A DNA stretch of 64,000 bases from Lactobacillus panisapium (GCF_019469265.1 NZ_CP048268.1:306001-370000); one strand, 5' to 3'; positions 33,136-41,593 are shown, numbered from the stretch's first letter. Translations and numbers: made by a program. Notes: generated by a model not told the origin, from the letters alone.

Positions 33136-34131
33136 TCAAAATTTTGCAGGAATAACTAGTGGATCAAAGCTAGTCTTGTTATCTTTTTTATTTAAAAGCT
33201 TAAGTAAAATTTCTGCTGCACTTGCTCCCATTAAATAAGGATTCTGCGAAATTAATTTCGATGTTGGAAGAAGTAAATGAGCAAGTTTGGTATCGGAAAA
33301 ACCAGTAACATAAACGGAATTATTAGGGAAATAGCTGTCAGCGATTAACAAAGGGATGAATTCCAATAGCCATCTTTCTTTAAAGGAAAAAATCAATGTC
33401 TTTTTTTGTAATTTTTGCTGTTTTTGTAAAAAAGCTTCGATTTTTTTCTTGATAATTGTGTGGTTATAACTTTCTTCATCAATTTGAATTAAATGAATTT
33501 GCTTTTCATCAGCAACAGAGCAGATACCCTGATAGCGATCTTGCCGCGTAGAGGCAATCTTGACTTCGGAAGACAAAATCAAAATGTCATTGCAGCCCTT
33601 GTCTAAAAAATATTGAGTAGCAGTTTTAGAAACAGCTTCATTATTGGAAATTACTTGAGGCCATTTAGTACTATCAAGTCTACGGTCTAGAATTACGGTA
33701 GGAATATCATGAATAAATTCGGATGCAATTTTTTTAGCATCACTTCCTAAAGGTTGAAAAAGTAGACCATCAAAAAAGCTGCTGCTCACAGTCTTAATTA
33801 ATTCTTTTTCTTGGTTTTGATCGGCGTTAGTGTCTAGTAAAAAAGCATCATAATCCTTAAGATGTAGGATATTTGAGGCTCCTTTAAATAATTCTGTCGA
33901 AAAATAGTCATCGATATTAGAAACGACAACGGCAATAGTTTTGCTTTGGTTAGTAGCCATTTGTCTAGCGGCTAAATCTGGAATATAGTTTAACGTTTTT
34001 ATTGCCTGTTCAATAGCCTGAGCTTTTTCTTTTGATAATCGGCCAGCGGCTTTGTTATTCAAATACCTTGATACAGAGGCAACTGAAACATTAGCTAACT
34101 CGGCCACATTACGAATTGTTGCTTTCTTCAT
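33136..34131 (-). CDS. LacI-family regulator (KdgR-like, cluster 4)
   Basis: 331 residues. N-terminal LacI headpiece (IRNVAELANVSVASVSRYLNNKAAGRLS) and a periplasmic-binding-like effector domain (TIAVVVSNIDDYFSTELFKGAS, VYVTGFSDTKLAHLLLPT). It is divergent from a 2-keto-3-deoxygluconate kinase gene and a 16-bp perfect palindrome lies in the shared region, so it probably represses the KDG kinase/aldolase operon. KDG or its phosphate is the expected inducer by analogy with B. subtilis KdgR; that is inference. Confidence 0.92.
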   Translation of the reverse strand: MKKATIRNVAELANVSVASVSRYLNNKAAGRLSKEKAQAIEQAIKTLNYIPDLAARQMATNQSKTIAVVVSNIDDYFSTELFKGASNILHLKDYDAFLLDTNADQNQEKELIKTVSSSFFDGLLFQPLGSDAKKIASEFIHDIPTVILDRRLDSTKWPQVISNNEAVSKTATQYFLDKGCNDILILSSEVKIASTRQDRYQGICSVADEKQIHLIQIDEESYNHTIIKKKIEAFLQKQQKLQKKTLIFSFKERWLLEFIPLLIADSYFPNNSVYVTGFSDTKLAHLLLPTSKLISQNPYLMGASAAEILLKLLNKKDNKTSFDPLVIPAKF

Positions 34132-34231
34132 AGTTATTTTCTTCTCGTTTAGATTTCTTTAAGTAATAGTATATCATTTAGAACAATATAAAATAAATTT
34201 CCATATATACCATAAAATTATCAAATAATAA

Positions 34232-34246
34232 GCAAAAAAGCGCTTG
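34232..34246 (+). promoter_or_regulatory. cre-like site overlapping the kdgK -35
   Basis: GCAAAAAAGCGCTTG includes the AAAGCGCTT core of a catabolite-responsive element overlapping TTGCAA. It would place the cluster under CcpA repression. The flanks fit the consensus imperfectly. Confidence 0.5.
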
Positions 34247-34272
34247 CAAATAAATAATTAAAGATTTATATT
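34244..34272 (+). promoter_or_regulatory. kdgK: Promoter of the KDG operon
   Basis: TTGCAA (34244-34249), 17-base spacer, TATATT (34267-34272). The LacI operator begins five bases after the -10. Confidence 0.7.
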
Positions 34273-34276
34273 AATA

Positions 34277-34292
34277 AGGTAACCGGTTACCT
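34277..34292. promoter_or_regulatory. LacI-family operator upstream of kdgK
   Basis: AGGTAACCGGTTACCT is a perfect 16-bp palindrome with the central CG typical of LacI/GalR operators, placed over the transcription start of the kdgK promoter. The probable ligand is the divergent LacI-family regulator. Confidence 0.85.
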
Positions 34293-34454
34293 CAAACGTA
34301 AAAAAGTGTAGTTTCAAATAATAACTTAGTAAAGTGAAGAACTTTTTGTATGCCTAATGTTAGCCAATTTGTGCCAGATTAATATCCAAGCAAAGATTGG
34401 CATAGTTATTGAATGAAACTCTCGTTTTAATTAAAAATGAAAAGAGGAAACAGC

Positions 34455-35435
34455 ATGTCTGAGGTAATTACAATTGGTGAACCACTTGTAAATTTCTGTT
34501 CTGAAGAACCCGATGTTTCATTAACTGATGCGTTAGAATTTCATAAAGTTATGGGCGGAGCTGAATTAAATGTTGCTATTGGTGTAAGGAAATTAGGACA
34601 TTCGGTTGAGTATGTAACTCGAGTTGGCCAGGATCCAATGGGAAAGTTTATTCAAAAAGCACTTGCCGCTCATGATGTGGGGACAAGTTATGTTAGTTAT
34701 GATGATGTTTATTACACTGGTCATCAAATGAAGCAGTTAGTAACACAGGGAGATCCTGTCGTAGTCAATTATCGCCGTGATTCTGCAGCTAGTCATCTTG
34801 AGGCAAGGCAGCTAGAAAATATTGATTTGAGTGATATCAAAATAGCTCATACAACGGGGATTTTTCCTGCTATTTCACCAATTGCTGAAAAAACTTTTCG
34901 CTCATTTTATCAAAAACTAATTGCTGCCCAAAAGTTAATCACATTTGATCCCAACCTTCGCCCATCTTTATGGAAAAGCAAAGATTACATGATCAAAACG
35001 ATTAATGATATAGCGGGAATGGCTGATATTGTTTTACCAGGCATAAATGAAGGAAAAACATTGGTTGGAACGGATAATCCTAATGAAATTGCCGATTTTT
35101 ATTTAAACGGTGAACGAACGCATGCCGTAATTATTAAATTAGGCGATCAAGGTGTCTTTGTTAAAACAGACCAAGGGCAAAAGTATACTATTCCAAGCTT
35201 TAAAGCCGAGAAGGTAGTTGATACTGTTGGAGCCGGAGATGGCTTCGCCTTGGGATTAATTACAGCATTACTTGAAAAGAAAAATTTAAAAGCTGCTGCA
35301 ATGCGTGGGAACGCCGTTGGTTGCTTACAGGTACAAACTTTAGGAGACAATGATGGCTATCCTAATCAGGAAGAATTGCAACAATTTTACGCCAAGCAGG
35401 GTGTTTCGGAAGACGAATTTGCTAATCAAGCATAA
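34455..35435 (+). CDS. kdgK: 2-keto-3-deoxygluconate kinase (PfkB family, cluster 4)
   Basis: 326 residues from ATG 34455, preferred since GAGGAAA lies just upstream; an ATG at 34437 has no RBS. PfkB/ribokinase fold: GGAELNVAIGVRKLG early, FDPNLRPSLWKS, IKLGDQGVF and the catalytic base D262 in DTVGAGDGFALGL. It phosphorylates 2-keto-3-deoxy sugar acids at C6, feeding the aldolase at 36063. It does not need the PTS route of cluster 2, so it could serve either cluster. The promoter and operator are described separately. Confidence 0.92.
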   Translation: MSEVITIGEPLVNFCSEEPDVSLTDALEFHKVMGGAELNVAIGVRKLGHSVEYVTRVGQDPMGKFIQKALAAHDVGTSYVSYDDVYYTGHQMKQLVTQGDPVVVNYRRDSAASHLEARQLENIDLSDIKIAHTTGIFPAISPIAEKTFRSFYQKLIAAQKLITFDPNLRPSLWKSKDYMIKTINDIAGMADIVLPGINEGKTLVGTDNPNEIADFYLNGERTHAVIIKLGDQGVFVKTDQGQKYTIPSFKAEKVVDTVGAGDGFALGLITALLEKKNLKAAAMRGNAVGCLQVQTLGDNDGYPNQEELQQFYAKQGVSEDEFANQA

Positions 35436-35490
35436 ATGTCATCTTTTAATCTTCTTTGATAAATAAAGCATCAAGAAAGCTGGGTAAATT

Positions 35491-36047
35491 ATGGTAGAAG
35501 AAACAGCGCACTTAATTGATCAAGTTTTAAATGAAATAGATGCAGTCTTGCACAAAGTCGATGTAAGACAAATTGATCAAACCATAAAGCTAATCACAAA
35601 AAACAAAAGAATATTTGTTTTAGGCTCAGGCCGTTCAGGTTTCGCGGCGAAGGGCTTTGCTATGCGGTTAATGCATATTGGCTACCAAGTTTATGTGGTT
35701 GGCGAAACTATTACTCCTTCAATTCAAAAAAATGATCTTTTAGTTGTTGTGTCCGGATCAGGAGAAACGAGAACTGTTCTTGATTTAGCAAAAATGGCCC
35801 ACGATAAGGGAGTAAAATGATCGCAATTACCAGCAATGTCAAATCTTCTTTAGCCAAACTAGCAGATGGACTATTGCAAGTACCTGGAACTACCAAAAAT
35901 GGTGATGGAATCAACTCCATTCAATTATTAAGTACGCTATTTGATCAAAGCGCACAGATTGTTATGGATATTTTGTGCTTAAAGCTAAGTATGCGTGATG
36001 AGATTTCTGACGAAGAAGCGAAAAGCAAACATAGTAATATTGAGTAA
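35491..36047 (+). pseudogene. Frameshifted SIS protein, 6-phospho-3-hexuloisomerase-like (cluster 4)
   Basis: The first frame (35491-35820) gives a complete HxlB-like first part: FVLGSGRSGFAAKGFAMRLMHIGYQVYVVGE and VVSGSGETRTVLDLAKMAHDKGVK, then a stop. The second frame (35817-36047) continues without a gap as IAITSNVKSSLAKLADGLLQVPG and the C-terminal ISTLFDQSAQIV-like helix, the rest of the same protein. One base missing from the A-run at about 35815-35818 (GTAAAATG where GTAAAAATG would read GVKMIAITS) explains it. The two frames overlap by ATGA, so translational restart could give two chains. The alternative is a sequencing error. Compare the intact paralogue at 17840. Confidence 0.8.
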
Positions 36048-36062
36048 TTAGAGGAAAAGATA

Positions 36063-36713
36063 ATGTTATTAAAATACGAAATAATCAATAAAGTTCATCA
36101 AGCAGGTGTAGTTGCCGTTATTAGAGGTTATAGTGAAGAAAATTCATATGAAACTGCCAAGGCATGTATCAAAGGAAATATTACAGCAATTGAATTGGCA
36201 TTTACTTCTCCGAATGCGGACGTAACAATCAAAAAATTAAGATCAAAGTATCAAACAGATACAGATGTAATTATTGGAGCAGGAACGGTTTTGGATCCTG
36301 CCACAGCGAGACTAGCAATTGTTGCAGGAGCACAATTTATCGTGAGTCCATCATTTAATGAGGAGACTGCTAAATTGTGTAATTTATATGAAGTACCTTA
36401 TATGCCGGGCTGTCTTACGCCAACCGAAGTGCAGTCAGCACTAACTTATGGTGCTGATGTAGTCAAAGTTTTTCCTGGCTCAGTAGCAGGCAAGTCGGTA
36501 ATTAATGAAATTCACGGACCGTTTCCAAATGTTAACGTTATGCCTACAGGTGGAGTTTCATTAGAAAACATGGCAGATTGGTTTAACAAAGGTGCATTTG
36601 TTGTTGGTGTTGGAGGCAGCATGGTCGCACCAGGCAAAAAGGATGATTATCAGGCTGTAACTGTAAATGCGAAGAAATTTCACGCTAAGTATCTTGATCT
36701 AATAAAGAAGTAA
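36063..36713 (+). CDS. KDPG aldolase (cluster 4)
   Basis: 216 residues. Catalytic pattern complete: R21 (VVAVIRGYS), E44 (TAIELAFTSP), GAGTVLDPA, MPGCLTPTE and Schiff-base K135 (DVVKVFPGS), then MPTGGVSLENM for phosphate binding. It cleaves 2-keto-3-deoxy-6-phosphogluconate to pyruvate and glyceraldehyde 3-phosphate. Its partner kinase is kdgK, two genes upstream. It is closer to classical KDPG aldolases than the cluster 2 paralogue at 23778, which lacks the LAFTSP and CLTPTE forms. Ends before a strong bidirectional terminator. Confidence 0.93.
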   Translation: MLLKYEIINKVHQAGVVAVIRGYSEENSYETAKACIKGNITAIELAFTSPNADVTIKKLRSKYQTDTDVIIGAGTVLDPATARLAIVAGAQFIVSPSFNEETAKLCNLYEVPYMPGCLTPTEVQSALTYGADVVKVFPGSVAGKSVINEIHGPFPNVNVMPTGGVSLENMADWFNKGAFVVGVGGSMVAPGKKDDYQAVTVNAKKFHAKYLDLIKK

Positions 36714-36756
36714 ACTTAAGTATTAATAGGATCGAAAAAGTCAGGATTATCCAGCT

Positions 36757-36799
36757 AAAAAACTAGGTCAAACATTTAACCGTGTTTGGCCTAGTTTTG
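36757..36799. terminator. Bidirectional terminator between clusters 4 and 5
   Basis: Stem AAAACTAGGTCAAACA (36759-36774) with TGTTTGGCCTAGTTTT (36783-36798, one wobble), A-run before and T-run after. Serves the aldolase gene on plus and the LacI gene on minus. Confidence 0.9.
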
Positions 36800-36801
36800 T
36801 A

Positions 36802-37788
36802 TTATCTTGTGGTTTCTCTGTTAATAAGTTTTGTTGGAATAAGAAATTGGCTGCCCTTTTCATTTTGCTTATTAATTGCATTCATCATGCTGTTGACAGC
36901 AGTCTGCGCAATCTTTTTAGTGTTTTGCTGAATGGTTGTTAACTTAGGCGTAAGCACATTGGCTGCGGGAATATCATCAAAACCAATAATTTGTATTTGC
37001 TTGGGAATCTGATAATTAAGCTCCTGTAGGTACTGAATCAGACTAATGGCAATATTATCATCTACTGCAAAAAAGCCATCGACTTGTGGATTTCTTGTTA
37101 AAAAGGTTTTAAGTGCACTTTTATTTGTGAGCTTAAGTTCTTGATGTGATTTTAAAAACTTTACCTGATGATTTTTAAGTGCTTCTTTAAAGCCCGCAAT
37201 TCTCGATTTGGTTGAAGTGTTAACTTTTTTAACAACAATTGCTGGAAATTGACTACCCCGATTGAAGAGATAATTAGTAGCATCTAGTCCGCCTTGATAG
37301 TGATTAGAAGAAATAAAGACCGTATTGTGGAAATTTTCTGGTTCTCGGTCGATACAAATATAGGGGATCTCTTTTAAGGAACTCTGGAATTTGAAACCAT
37401 GCTGATATGACCCCGAAATAACGATAATTCCATCTACTTTTTTATTTTCAAGCATATGCAAATATGCTTGTTCTTTTTTTTCATTTTTGTCTGTATTGCA
37501 GATTATTGTGGAATAGTTTTTAGAAAAAAGCAGTTCTTCAATTTTTTGCACAAGGTCAGCAAAAAATGAGTTTTTAATATCTGGCACTAAAATGCCAATT
37601 GTATAAGTAATATTTGTACGTAGACTGCGCGCACTATCGTTAATCTTATAACCAGTCTGTTTGATAACCTCTAAAACCTTATTTTTGGTTTCTTCGGAAA
37701 AACGCCCATTATTATTAATAACTCGTGAAACTGTTGCAGTTGAGACATTACTAAGTTTGGCAATGTCCTTGATTGAATATTGCTTCAT
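36802..37788 (-). CDS. LacI-family regulator (cluster 5)
   Basis: 328 residues from the ATG at 37788, chosen because AAAGGAG precedes it; the open frame extends 16 codons further. Headpiece YSIKDIAKLSNVSTATVSRVINNNGRFSEET and a periplasmic-binding-like domain (TYTIGILVPDIKNSFFADLVQKIEE, IIGFDDIPAANVLTPKLTTIQQN). Divergent from the epimerase/isomerase genes, with an 18-bp perfect palindrome between, so a dedicated repressor of cluster 5 is likely. Confidence 0.92.
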   Translation of the reverse strand: MKQYSIKDIAKLSNVSTATVSRVINNNGRFSEETKNKVLEVIKQTGYKINDSARSLRTNITYTIGILVPDIKNSFFADLVQKIEELLFSKNYSTIICNTDKNEKKEQAYLHMLENKKVDGIIVISGSYQHGFKFQSSLKEIPYICIDREPENFHNTVFISSNHYQGGLDATNYLFNRGSQFPAIVVKKVNTSTKSRIAGFKEALKNHQVKFLKSHQELKLTNKSALKTFLTRNPQVDGFFAVDDNIAISLIQYLQELNYQIPKQIQIIGFDDIPAANVLTPKLTTIQQNTKKIAQTAVNSMMNAINKQNEKGSQFLIPTKLINRETTR

Positions 37789-37881
37789 CGTTAACTCCTT
37801 TATGCTAGATATTATAGCATTAAAAGTGTTGCTCAATTCTGCCCTATGGTTAAACGATTACTTATTAATTTTATTAAAACG

Positions 37882-37910
37882 TTTACAAGTAATAATTAAA
37901 GTGCAATAAT
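37882..37910 (+). promoter_or_regulatory. Promoter of cluster 5
   Basis: TTTACA (37882-37887), 17-base spacer, AATAAT (37905-37910). AAAACGTTTACA around 37876-37887 looks like a cre or an extra LacI half-site. Confidence 0.6.
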
Positions 37911-37924
37911 ATCAGTGAAAGTTA

Positions 37925-37942
37925 TGAGTAATCGATTACTCA
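37925..37942. promoter_or_regulatory. LacI-family operator upstream of the cluster 5 epimerase
   Basis: TGAGTAATCGATTACTCA is a perfect 18-bp palindrome with central CG, about 16 bases downstream of the -10 and just before the RBS. It would act as a roadblock operator. Confidence 0.85.
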
Positions 37943-37957
37943 AAAAGGAGGAAAATT

Positions 37958-38614
37958 ATGTCTTTAATGTTGAGTCCCTCAATGATGTGTGCAGACTTTA
38001 GTAATTTAGCAAGCCAAGTGAAGCAACTAGATGAAGCCGGTGTTGATATGTATCACATGGATGTTATGGATGGAAAATATGTACCAAATTTTGCTTTAGG
38101 TCCAGAAGATTACCGGACTATTCGTAAATTGACCAATAAGTCACTTGATGCTCATCTAATGATTGAAAATCCACGTAATTACGTTGAATTTTTTAGCGAA
38201 TTGGGTGCTGACCTAATTTACTTTTGTCCAGATGCTGAAGTGCAGCCAGCGCGAACAATTGATGATATTCATGCTTTAGGCAAAAAGGCCGGCATTGCTG
38301 TTAATACTGGTACTTCTTTTGCAATGGTTGAAGAGCTGCTACCTAAGATTGATTACGTGTTAGTAATGACAGTTCATCCCGGATTTGCTGGTCAGCCTTT
38401 TCAAGACTTTGTTTTGCCAAAGTTAGACCGTTTTATTAGTGCAAAGAAGAAATATGGTTATGTCTTAGGAATTGATGGTGCCGTTTCAAGAACAAAGATA
38501 ACTAAATTACACGCTCAAGGGGTAGATAATTTTATTCTTGGAACATCGGCTTTATTTGGTAAGGAGAAGTCATTCGCCGAAACAATCAATGAGATAAGAA
38601 AGGAAAACGAGTAA
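37958..38614 (+). CDS. Ribulose/allulose-phosphate 3-epimerase family protein, AlsE-like (cluster 5)
   Basis: 218 residues, TIM barrel. Active-site residues H33, D35 (MYHMDVMDGKYVPNFALG), H66 (LDAHLMIENP) and D173 (LGIDGAVS) are all present; VLVMTVHPGFAGQPF is the phosphate region. The VHPGFAGQ and DGAVS forms are those of D-allulose-6-phosphate 3-epimerase rather than housekeeping Rpe. Strong RBS AGGAGG. Two bases separate it from the RpiB-like gene, a pair that would convert an aldohexose or aldopentose phosphate through its ketose to fructose or xylulose phosphate. Confidence 0.9.
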   Translation: MSLMLSPSMMCADFSNLASQVKQLDEAGVDMYHMDVMDGKYVPNFALGPEDYRTIRKLTNKSLDAHLMIENPRNYVEFFSELGADLIYFCPDAEVQPARTIDDIHALGKKAGIAVNTGTSFAMVEELLPKIDYVLVMTVHPGFAGQPFQDFVLPKLDRFISAKKKYGYVLGIDGAVSRTKITKLHAQGVDNFILGTSALFGKEKSFAETINEIRKENE

Positions 38615-38616
38615 TA

Positions 38617-39147
38617 ATGACAAACAAAAAGTTGAAAATTGCGTTTGGTTCAGATCATGTTGGTTTGGAATTAAAGCCAACCATTATTGAATATGTTAAA
38701 AGCTTAGGTTATGAAGTACATGATTTTGGTACTAAGATTGCTGAGCGAACTGACTATCCTATTTATGGCAAAAAAGTTGGTGAGGCAGTTGCTAGTGGAG
38801 AATATGATTTAGGGATAGTTATTTGTGGCACCGGCGTCGGTATTTCACTAGCCGCAAACAAGGTTAAAGGTATTAGAGCGTGTGTATGCAGCGACTGTTA
38901 TTCGGCTAAACTATCAAGAATGCATAACAATACTAATGTTTTGGCATTTGGCTCTCGTGTAGTTGGTTCAGAACTGGCCAAGATGATTGTAAAAAATTGG
39001 CTTGAAGCAAAATTTATTGGTGGGCGGCACCAAAGAAGAATTGAAGAACTAGCTGCGATTGAAGATGGTGATGATGATAAATTTACTGAATTAAAGGATT
39101 CAGATGAATATAACGGTCAAGAAGAATTTGAAAATCAACCGTTATAG
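38617..39147 (+). CDS. RpiB/LacAB-family sugar-phosphate isomerase (cluster 5)
   Basis: 176 residues. Family motifs are FGSDHVGLELKPTI near the start, FGTKIAERTDYP, and the catalytic CGTGVGISLAANKVKGIRACVCSD, followed by SRMHNNTNVLAFGSR. It isomerises aldose and ketose phosphates; with an AlsE-like neighbour, allose-6-phosphate isomerase is the best guess, ribose-5-phosphate the alternative. The C-terminal tail after about residue 150 is unusually acidic (GDDDKFTELKDSDEYNGQEE). Confidence 0.92.
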   Translation: MTNKKLKIAFGSDHVGLELKPTIIEYVKSLGYEVHDFGTKIAERTDYPIYGKKVGEAVASGEYDLGIVICGTGVGISLAANKVKGIRACVCSDCYSAKLSRMHNNTNVLAFGSRVVGSELAKMIVKNWLEAKFIGGRHQRRIEELAAIEDGDDDKFTELKDSDEYNGQEEFENQPL

Positions 39148-39165
39148 AAAGTTGAGGTCAGATTA

Positions 39166-39285
39166 ATGTCACAGAATCTTGGTAAAACCATTTTGACCTT
39201 AGTTGGTGGTGAAAATAATATTAATAATATCACTCACTGTGCGACAAGATTAAGAATGCGTTTGGCTAATAAATATGCAAAATAA
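39166..39285 (+). pseudogene. Truncated PTS EIIB of the glucose/beta-glucoside family (cluster 5 remnant)
   Basis: 39 codons reading LVGGENNINNITHCATRLRM, the start of an EIIB domain with its phosphocysteine at C25, then a short tail and stop. Intact EIIBC or EIIABC genes are 450-650 residues. Directly behind the RpiB-like gene in the same direction, so the cluster once had its own PTS permease here and has lost almost all of it. Nothing of EIIC is visible downstream; an MFS promoter follows. Confidence 0.8.
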
Positions 39286-39381
39286 AAAGAAATGCTAAAA
39301 AAGACGATGTTTGCTAATTCACTGCGATTAGTTACTCTGACTAAAACTGCTGTTAACCGACAAATAAAGAAAAATTGTTGG

Positions 39382-39409
39382 TTGTTTGCAATTTTCCCGT
39401 CGCTATAAT
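39382..39409 (+). promoter_or_regulatory. Promoter of the MFS exporter gene
   Basis: TATAAT at 39404-39409 with a weak TTGTTT at 39382-39387 (16-base spacer), about 30 bases before the start codon. Confidence 0.6.
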
Positions 39410-39441
39410 TAAAACCAATTAAATTTGAAAGAGGAACAAAC

Positions 39442-40800
39442 ATGTCTACAAAGAAAGCCAATTTAGTTTTTGGAACACTTTTAACGGGTGCTGTAGTGAC
39501 ATCGCTATTACAGACATCCTTGACGACAGCATTACCACAAATAATGCGCGAATTAACACTATCGGCAGCGACCGCCCAATGGCTGACAAGTGCGTTTAGC
39601 TTAACAATGGCGATTATGGTACCGATGACGGCATATCTAATTAAACGCTTTACAACCAGGCAGGTCTTTTTAGCAGCAATGATTCTGTTTACGCTGGGGA
39701 CATTAATCAGTTGGTGGGGACAAAGCTTTAATGTTTTGCTGCTGGGACGAATTTTTCAAGCTTTAGGAAGCGGAATTATTTTGCCATTAACACAAGTCGT
39801 CATTATGACGCTATATCCGCTAGAAAAGCAGGGTACTGTGATGGGTATTTTGGGACTCGCCTCTGGTGCCGCTCCGATAATTGCACCAACTTTAACTGGA
39901 ATTGTGATTGATTCTTGGGGCTGGCGCAGTATTTTCCTAATGGCAGGAGTAATTTCTATTATCATCATTATTTTGGCATTTTGCTGTGTTAAGAATGTTA
40001 CCCCTACTGAGAAGATCCCATTAGACTACATTTCTTTATTACTTTGTGCAGGCGGGGTAACCGGTATTTTACTTGGTCTGAGCAGTCTGGCAACAAACTT
40101 CATGGTTAGCCTGTTTGAACTAGTTATCGGTGCTATTTTATTAGCTATTTTTAGTAAAAAACAATTGAATAGCAGTGAGCCCTTTCTTAACTTACGGATT
40201 TTACAAAAGCCTAAATTTCGCCTAGCTGTCATCATTAGTATGCTGCTTTACGCAGTAATGATGGGTAGCTCAACCATTTATCCGATTTTAATTCAAACGG
40301 TAATGAAAAAATCAGCAGTGATTTCCGCCCTAATAATGTTGCCAGGCTCGTTGGCAATGGCGTTAATTAACCCGTTAACAGGAAAATTTTATGATCGTTT
40401 TGGCATCAATAAATTAGCAATTGGTGGCAGTTTAATGTTACTGATTAGCTGCTGGGGTGTAACTTTAATTAATTCTTCAAGTCAGCTGCTTTTATTAGGC
40501 GGACTGTATCTGCTTCGGTTATTGGGAGTTGGCTGTCTGATGATGCCAATTGTCACGTGGGGGATGCAGAATCTACCACAAGAAGAAGTAGCCCATGGGA
40601 CCGCGCTTTTAACGGCTTTAAGAACGCTAAGCGGTGCATTAGGAACAGCTATCTTAATGGAGATAATGACAAGTGCAACCCACTTTAATAACCCACATGT
40701 GACGGCAAATTATGCCGGAATTCAGTTCACGTTTGCAGTAATGACAGGATTAGCTCTTATTCAAGTAATAATTAGTTTATGCAAGTTTAAAAAGAATTAA
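39442..40800 (+). CDS. MFS drug exporter, EmrB/QacA (DHA2) family
   Basis: 452 residues with about 14 hydrophobic segments. Early motifs: TTALPQIMRELTLSAATAQW and SAFSLTMAIMVPMTAYLIKRFTTRQ (motif A region), then GRIFQALGSGIILPLTQ and motif C-like LASGAAPIIAPTLTGIVID. These fit proton-driven multidrug exporters such as LmrB and QacA. A TetR-type gene follows 33 bases downstream and probably regulates it. Substrate unknown. Confidence 0.92.
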   Translation: MSTKKANLVFGTLLTGAVVTSLLQTSLTTALPQIMRELTLSAATAQWLTSAFSLTMAIMVPMTAYLIKRFTTRQVFLAAMILFTLGTLISWWGQSFNVLLLGRIFQALGSGIILPLTQVVIMTLYPLEKQGTVMGILGLASGAAPIIAPTLTGIVIDSWGWRSIFLMAGVISIIIIILAFCCVKNVTPTEKIPLDYISLLLCAGGVTGILLGLSSLATNFMVSLFELVIGAILLAIFSKKQLNSSEPFLNLRILQKPKFRLAVIISMLLYAVMMGSSTIYPILIQTVMKKSAVISALIMLPGSLAMALINPLTGKFYDRFGINKLAIGGSLMLLISCWGVTLINSSSQLLLLGGLYLLRLLGVGCLMMPIVTWGMQNLPQEEVAHGTALLTALRTLSGALGTAILMEIMTSATHFNNPHVTANYAGIQFTFAVMTGLALIQVIISLCKFKKN

Positions 40801-40833
40801 CCGAAACACATTTTTTGTGGCATAATTGTTTTT

Positions 40834-41319
40834 ATGAATAATAAGCGAAGCCGCGCTGTCTCTCGGCAAAAAATTCAGGCAGCAGTCATCGATCTACTAA
40901 AAGATCATGAATTACAGGATTTACGAGTAACAACGATTTGCCAAAAGGCTCAAATTAACCGATCATCTTTTTATGATAATTACATTGATATTTATGATTT
41001 GACAGACAAGCTTCGTGAATATTTGGTTGATGAATATCAACGATTACAGGATGATATTAGCGACCCGTCCTTTACCATATTGCTGCAGCATATTAAGGAT
41101 CACCAGGATCTTTACCGGATGTTTTTTAAACTCAATTTACAAATGGGTTTAGCTGAAAGATTTACTGATCAAAAACAGCAGAAGAACTATTTTGATCAAA
41201 CTTTTTTCCGCAATGGTATTGTTGCTGTGATTGGTGAATGGTTAAAAACTGATTGTGCTGCTCCGGTTGCCGAAATTGTTGAAGTAATTGACGCTCATCA
41301 TCATTGCCTAGAAAAATGA
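40834..41319 (+). CDS. TetR-family regulator
   Basis: 161 residues. HTH of the TetR type (KIQAAVIDLLKDHELQDLRVTTICQKAQINRSSFYDNYIDIYDL) at about 12-60; the C-terminal ligand domain is short and ends near residue 160. Directly downstream of the DHA2 exporter in the same direction, so it is presumably the local repressor. No clear RBS; GTGGCATAATTG could carry a -10. A few family members of similar size are known as TetR/AcrR C-terminal-domain proteins. Confidence 0.88.
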   Translation: MNNKRSRAVSRQKIQAAVIDLLKDHELQDLRVTTICQKAQINRSSFYDNYIDIYDLTDKLREYLVDEYQRLQDDISDPSFTILLQHIKDHQDLYRMFFKLNLQMGLAERFTDQKQQKNYFDQTFFRNGIVAVIGEWLKTDCAAPVAEIVEVIDAHHHCLEK

Positions 41320-41593
41320 CATCTCAAACGGACTAAAAGCTTTTATTGTATGTCCTTTGTCTGGTTAAAAAGAAAGCAAGCATACTGCTTAATTGGCTCT
41401 TGAAGGTTGCTAAGCATATCTATAAACACCTACATTTTATAAAAAATTTGCGGTAATTATGAGTACGAATTTTGGCTTGATTCAGCGATTCGTTCACTAG
41501 TTAATTTTGTCGAGGATTTGATAATTTAAGTATTCATTTTTCAAAGTAACAAAAAGAAGCCTCTGAAAAGACAAAGGAACAAGAGGATAAAAT

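Noticed and set aside
35817..36047. A separate small gene starting at ATG 35817
   Set aside because: Its product matches the C-terminal half of the same SIS protein as the preceding frame; one missing base accounts for it. A coupled second cistron remains possible.
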